From: Lutibacter oricola
GTDB taxonomy: Bacteria > Bacteroidota > Bacteroidia > Flavobacteriales > Flavobacteriaceae
Reading direction: 5' to 3'
NCBI RefSeq assembly: GCF_900106565.1
Contig: NZ_FNNJ01000007.1
Coordinates: 16 to 64,015, forward strand
Length of the DNA: 64,000 nt
A program made the translations under genes and the position numbers. The notes under the pieces were generated by a model. The model was not told the origin of the DNA. It saw only the letters and a list, made by a program, of their open reading frames with translations, and did no database searches. Shown piece by piece: positions 62,675 through 64,000 of the stretch (position 1 is its first letter; each line of letters begins with the position of its first letter).

Positions 62675-63682
62675 TTAAGGTACTTCTACTTCGTTTACTA
62701 TTTGGTTAATAATATCTACTGAAGTAACGTTTTCTGCTTCTGCTTCATAAGTAATTCCAATTCTATGTCTAAGAACATCATGCACCACAGCACGAACATC
62801 TTCAGGAATTACATAACCTCTTCGCTTAATAAACGCATAGCATTTTGCTGCCATTGCTAAATTAATACTACCACGTGGTGATGAACCGAAACTGATTAAT
62901 CCTTTTAAATCTGGTAAGTTATATTTTTCTGGATAACGAGTAGCAAAAATTATATCAAGTATATATTTCTCGATTTTCTCGTCCATATAAACTTCTTTAA
63001 CTGCTTTTCTTGCTCTGTTAATTTGATCTAGTGAAACAACCGAATTTACAGTTCCAAAAGTACCCATTAAATTATGACGCATAATTAACTGCTCTTCATC
63101 TTGTTTTGGGTAATCGATTACTGTTTTTAGCATAAAACGGTCTACTTGCGCCTCTGGCAATGGGTAAGTACCTTCTTGCTCTACAGGGTTTTGAGTTGCC
63201 ATTACTAAAAACGGCTCGTCTAATTTAAAAGTAGTATCGCCAATTGTAATTTGACGCTCTTGCATTGCTTCTAATAAAGCTGATTGCACTTTAGCTGGCG
63301 CACGGTTAATCTCATCTGCCAATACAAAATTAGCGAAAATAGGTCCTTTTTTAATGGTGAAATCATTGTCTTTTACGCTATAAATCATAGTACCAACAAC
63401 ATCTGCTGGCAATAAATCTGGCGTAAATTGAATTCTACTAAAACCACCATCAACAGCTTTTGCCAATGTGTTAATAGCTAATGTTTTTGCTAAACCAGGA
63501 ACACCTTCTAATAAAATATGCCCATTTCCTAATAAACCAATTAGCAATCGTTCAATCATATACTTCTGACCAACAATTACTTTGTTCATTTCCATTACCA
63601 ATAAATCTATAAAAGCACTTTCTTTTTCAATCTTTTCGTTGATTGCTTTTATGTCTACTGAAACTTTATTTTCTTCAATCAT
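62675..63682 (-). CDS. moxR: MoxR-family AAA+ ATPase
   Basis: A 335-aa ATPase; I start at ATG 63682 (MIEENKVSVDIKAINEKIEK), because the 17 extra codons from 63733 are not typical of MoxR. Walker A: LLEGVPGLAKTLAINTLAKA; Walker B: NFVLADEINRAPAKVQSALL; sensor region ATQNPVEQEGTYPLPEAQVD; lid domain with SFGSSPRGSINLAMAAK. MoxR ATPases remodel or insert metal into vWA partner complexes; here the partners are BatA, BatB and the DUF58 protein encoded downstream. First gene of the operon. Confidence 0.96.
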   Translation of the reverse strand: MIEENKVSVDIKAINEKIEKESAFIDLLVMEMNKVIVGQKYMIERLLIGLLGNGHILLEGVPGLAKTLAINTLAKAVDGGFSRIQFTPDLLPADVVGTMIYSVKDNDFTIKKGPIFANFVLADEINRAPAKVQSALLEAMQERQITIGDTTFKLDEPFLVMATQNPVEQEGTYPLPEAQVDRFMLKTVIDYPKQDEEQLIMRHNLMGTFGTVNSVVSLDQINRARKAVKEVYMDEKIEKYILDIIFATRYPEKYNLPDLKGLISFGSSPRGSINLAMAAKCYAFIKRRGYVIPEDVRAVVHDVLRHRIGITYEAEAENVTSVDIINQIVNEVEVP

Positions 63683-63836
63683 TTTATACGTTTTTAACAG
63701 CGTGAATTTAACATGCTTTCTAACACTTTGCAAGTAGCATAAATATTTTTTAAAACGTTGTTAAAAATTGGTTAAAACCGTTGGTAAATATGACTTTTTA
63801 TGAAATTTTAAACAGATAATATTCTAGAATAAAAAC

Positions 63837-64000
63837 TTAATTAATATTTACATTTCTGTTTAAATATTCCATATCACTAGTAGGGATATATTTATTAAGT
63901 AAAACAAACTCTACTCGTTTATTTTTTAAATGTTTTTTGGTGGTGCATTTTACTCCATTAACACATTCATTTATAAGTTTAGTTTCTCCATAACCAACTG
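63837..64000 (-). CDS. OmpA family protein, C-terminal part
   Basis: The reverse frame is open from the right edge to a TAA at 63837-63839, 54 residues, beginning VGYGETKLINECVNGVKC and then KNKRVEFVLL. This is the OmpA-domain C-terminal pattern (GYGET, two Cys, N-RxEF) also found in the proteins at 3789-5375 and 35639-37369, here with Lys replacing the first Arg. A 20-residue tail follows. The gene runs toward moxR, 150 bp upstream of its start. Confidence 0.85.
   Translation of the reverse strand, partial: VGYGETKLINECVNGVKCTTKKHLKNKRVEFVLLNKYIPTSDMEYLNRNVNIN

Overview
The window is low-GC, gene-dense chromosomal DNA from a member of the Flavobacteriaceae (Bacteroidota). This follows from type IX secretion (T9SS) features (gliding-motility-type C-terminal domain, PorP/SprF, OmpA/PD40 proteins), the acpP-fabF-rnc-IPExxxVDY-pyk order, a full MoxR/BatABCDE locus, and Bacteroidota-type -7 promoter boxes (TAnnTTTG). 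I cannot assign a genus. I saw no rRNA, tRNA, CRISPR array, insertion sequence or prophage.

Layout. 1-19,835 (minus strand): two giant secreted repeat proteins. The first enters from the left edge and is open over 1-3,305; it carries calcium-type DxDxDG repeats and a tandem array of 309-bp units. The second (4,489 aa) has fifteen ~110-aa Asp-rich units, seven DUF11-like domains and a T9SS type B sorting domain. It is followed by porP/sprF and an ompA/PD40 gene, a standard T9SS cell-surface set that ends at a 58-bp perfect palindrome. 20,149-24,927: a LuxR-type regulator, a serine hydrolase, sufS behind a 7-1-7 Fur-type palindrome, RNase H and purN. 25,099-29,325: acpP-fabF-rnc-IPExxxVDY-pyk. 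29,327-31,941: a DUF2891 lipoprotein, a zinc-ribbon protein and a NUMOD4/HNH protein, divergent from a short ssb. 32,007-34,736 (minus): rtcB-prfH-TPR, an RNA-ligase/release-factor-homologue operon predicted to repair and rescue damaged ribosomes. Upstream of it lie 869 bp without a normal gene, holding two similarly built promoter/mini-ORF/terminator modules.

35,639-42,060 (plus): an OmpA protein with a Cys-rich insert, a vWA lipoprotein, two further lipoproteins, a multi-TM protein overlapping a LytS-type kinase, a LytTR regulator and ppnP. 42,094-48,903 (minus): a TPR histidine kinase, a Tex-family S1 protein and metG. 49,006-54,692: an LD-carboxypeptidase with a TTG start, a YraN-family protein, two TlpA-like thioredoxins (one fused to LysM), a small conserved protein, cvpA and a third TlpA. 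54,689-63,682 (minus): batE-D-C-B-A, a membrane-anchored accessory protein, a DUF58 protein and moxR. The right edge holds the C-terminus of another OmpA-family protein.

The window also carries several dispersed repeat families: a structured ~77-93-nt element (two copies, same orientation), stop-flanked hairpin repeats, and a short palindrome that has entered the reading frames of metG and, as a half copy, tex. The observations most worth a second look are the two mini-ORF modules upstream of rtcB, the rtcB-prfH-TPR operon itself, the very recent 627-bp duplication inside the giant gene, and the silent-only divergence of the 309-bp repeats.
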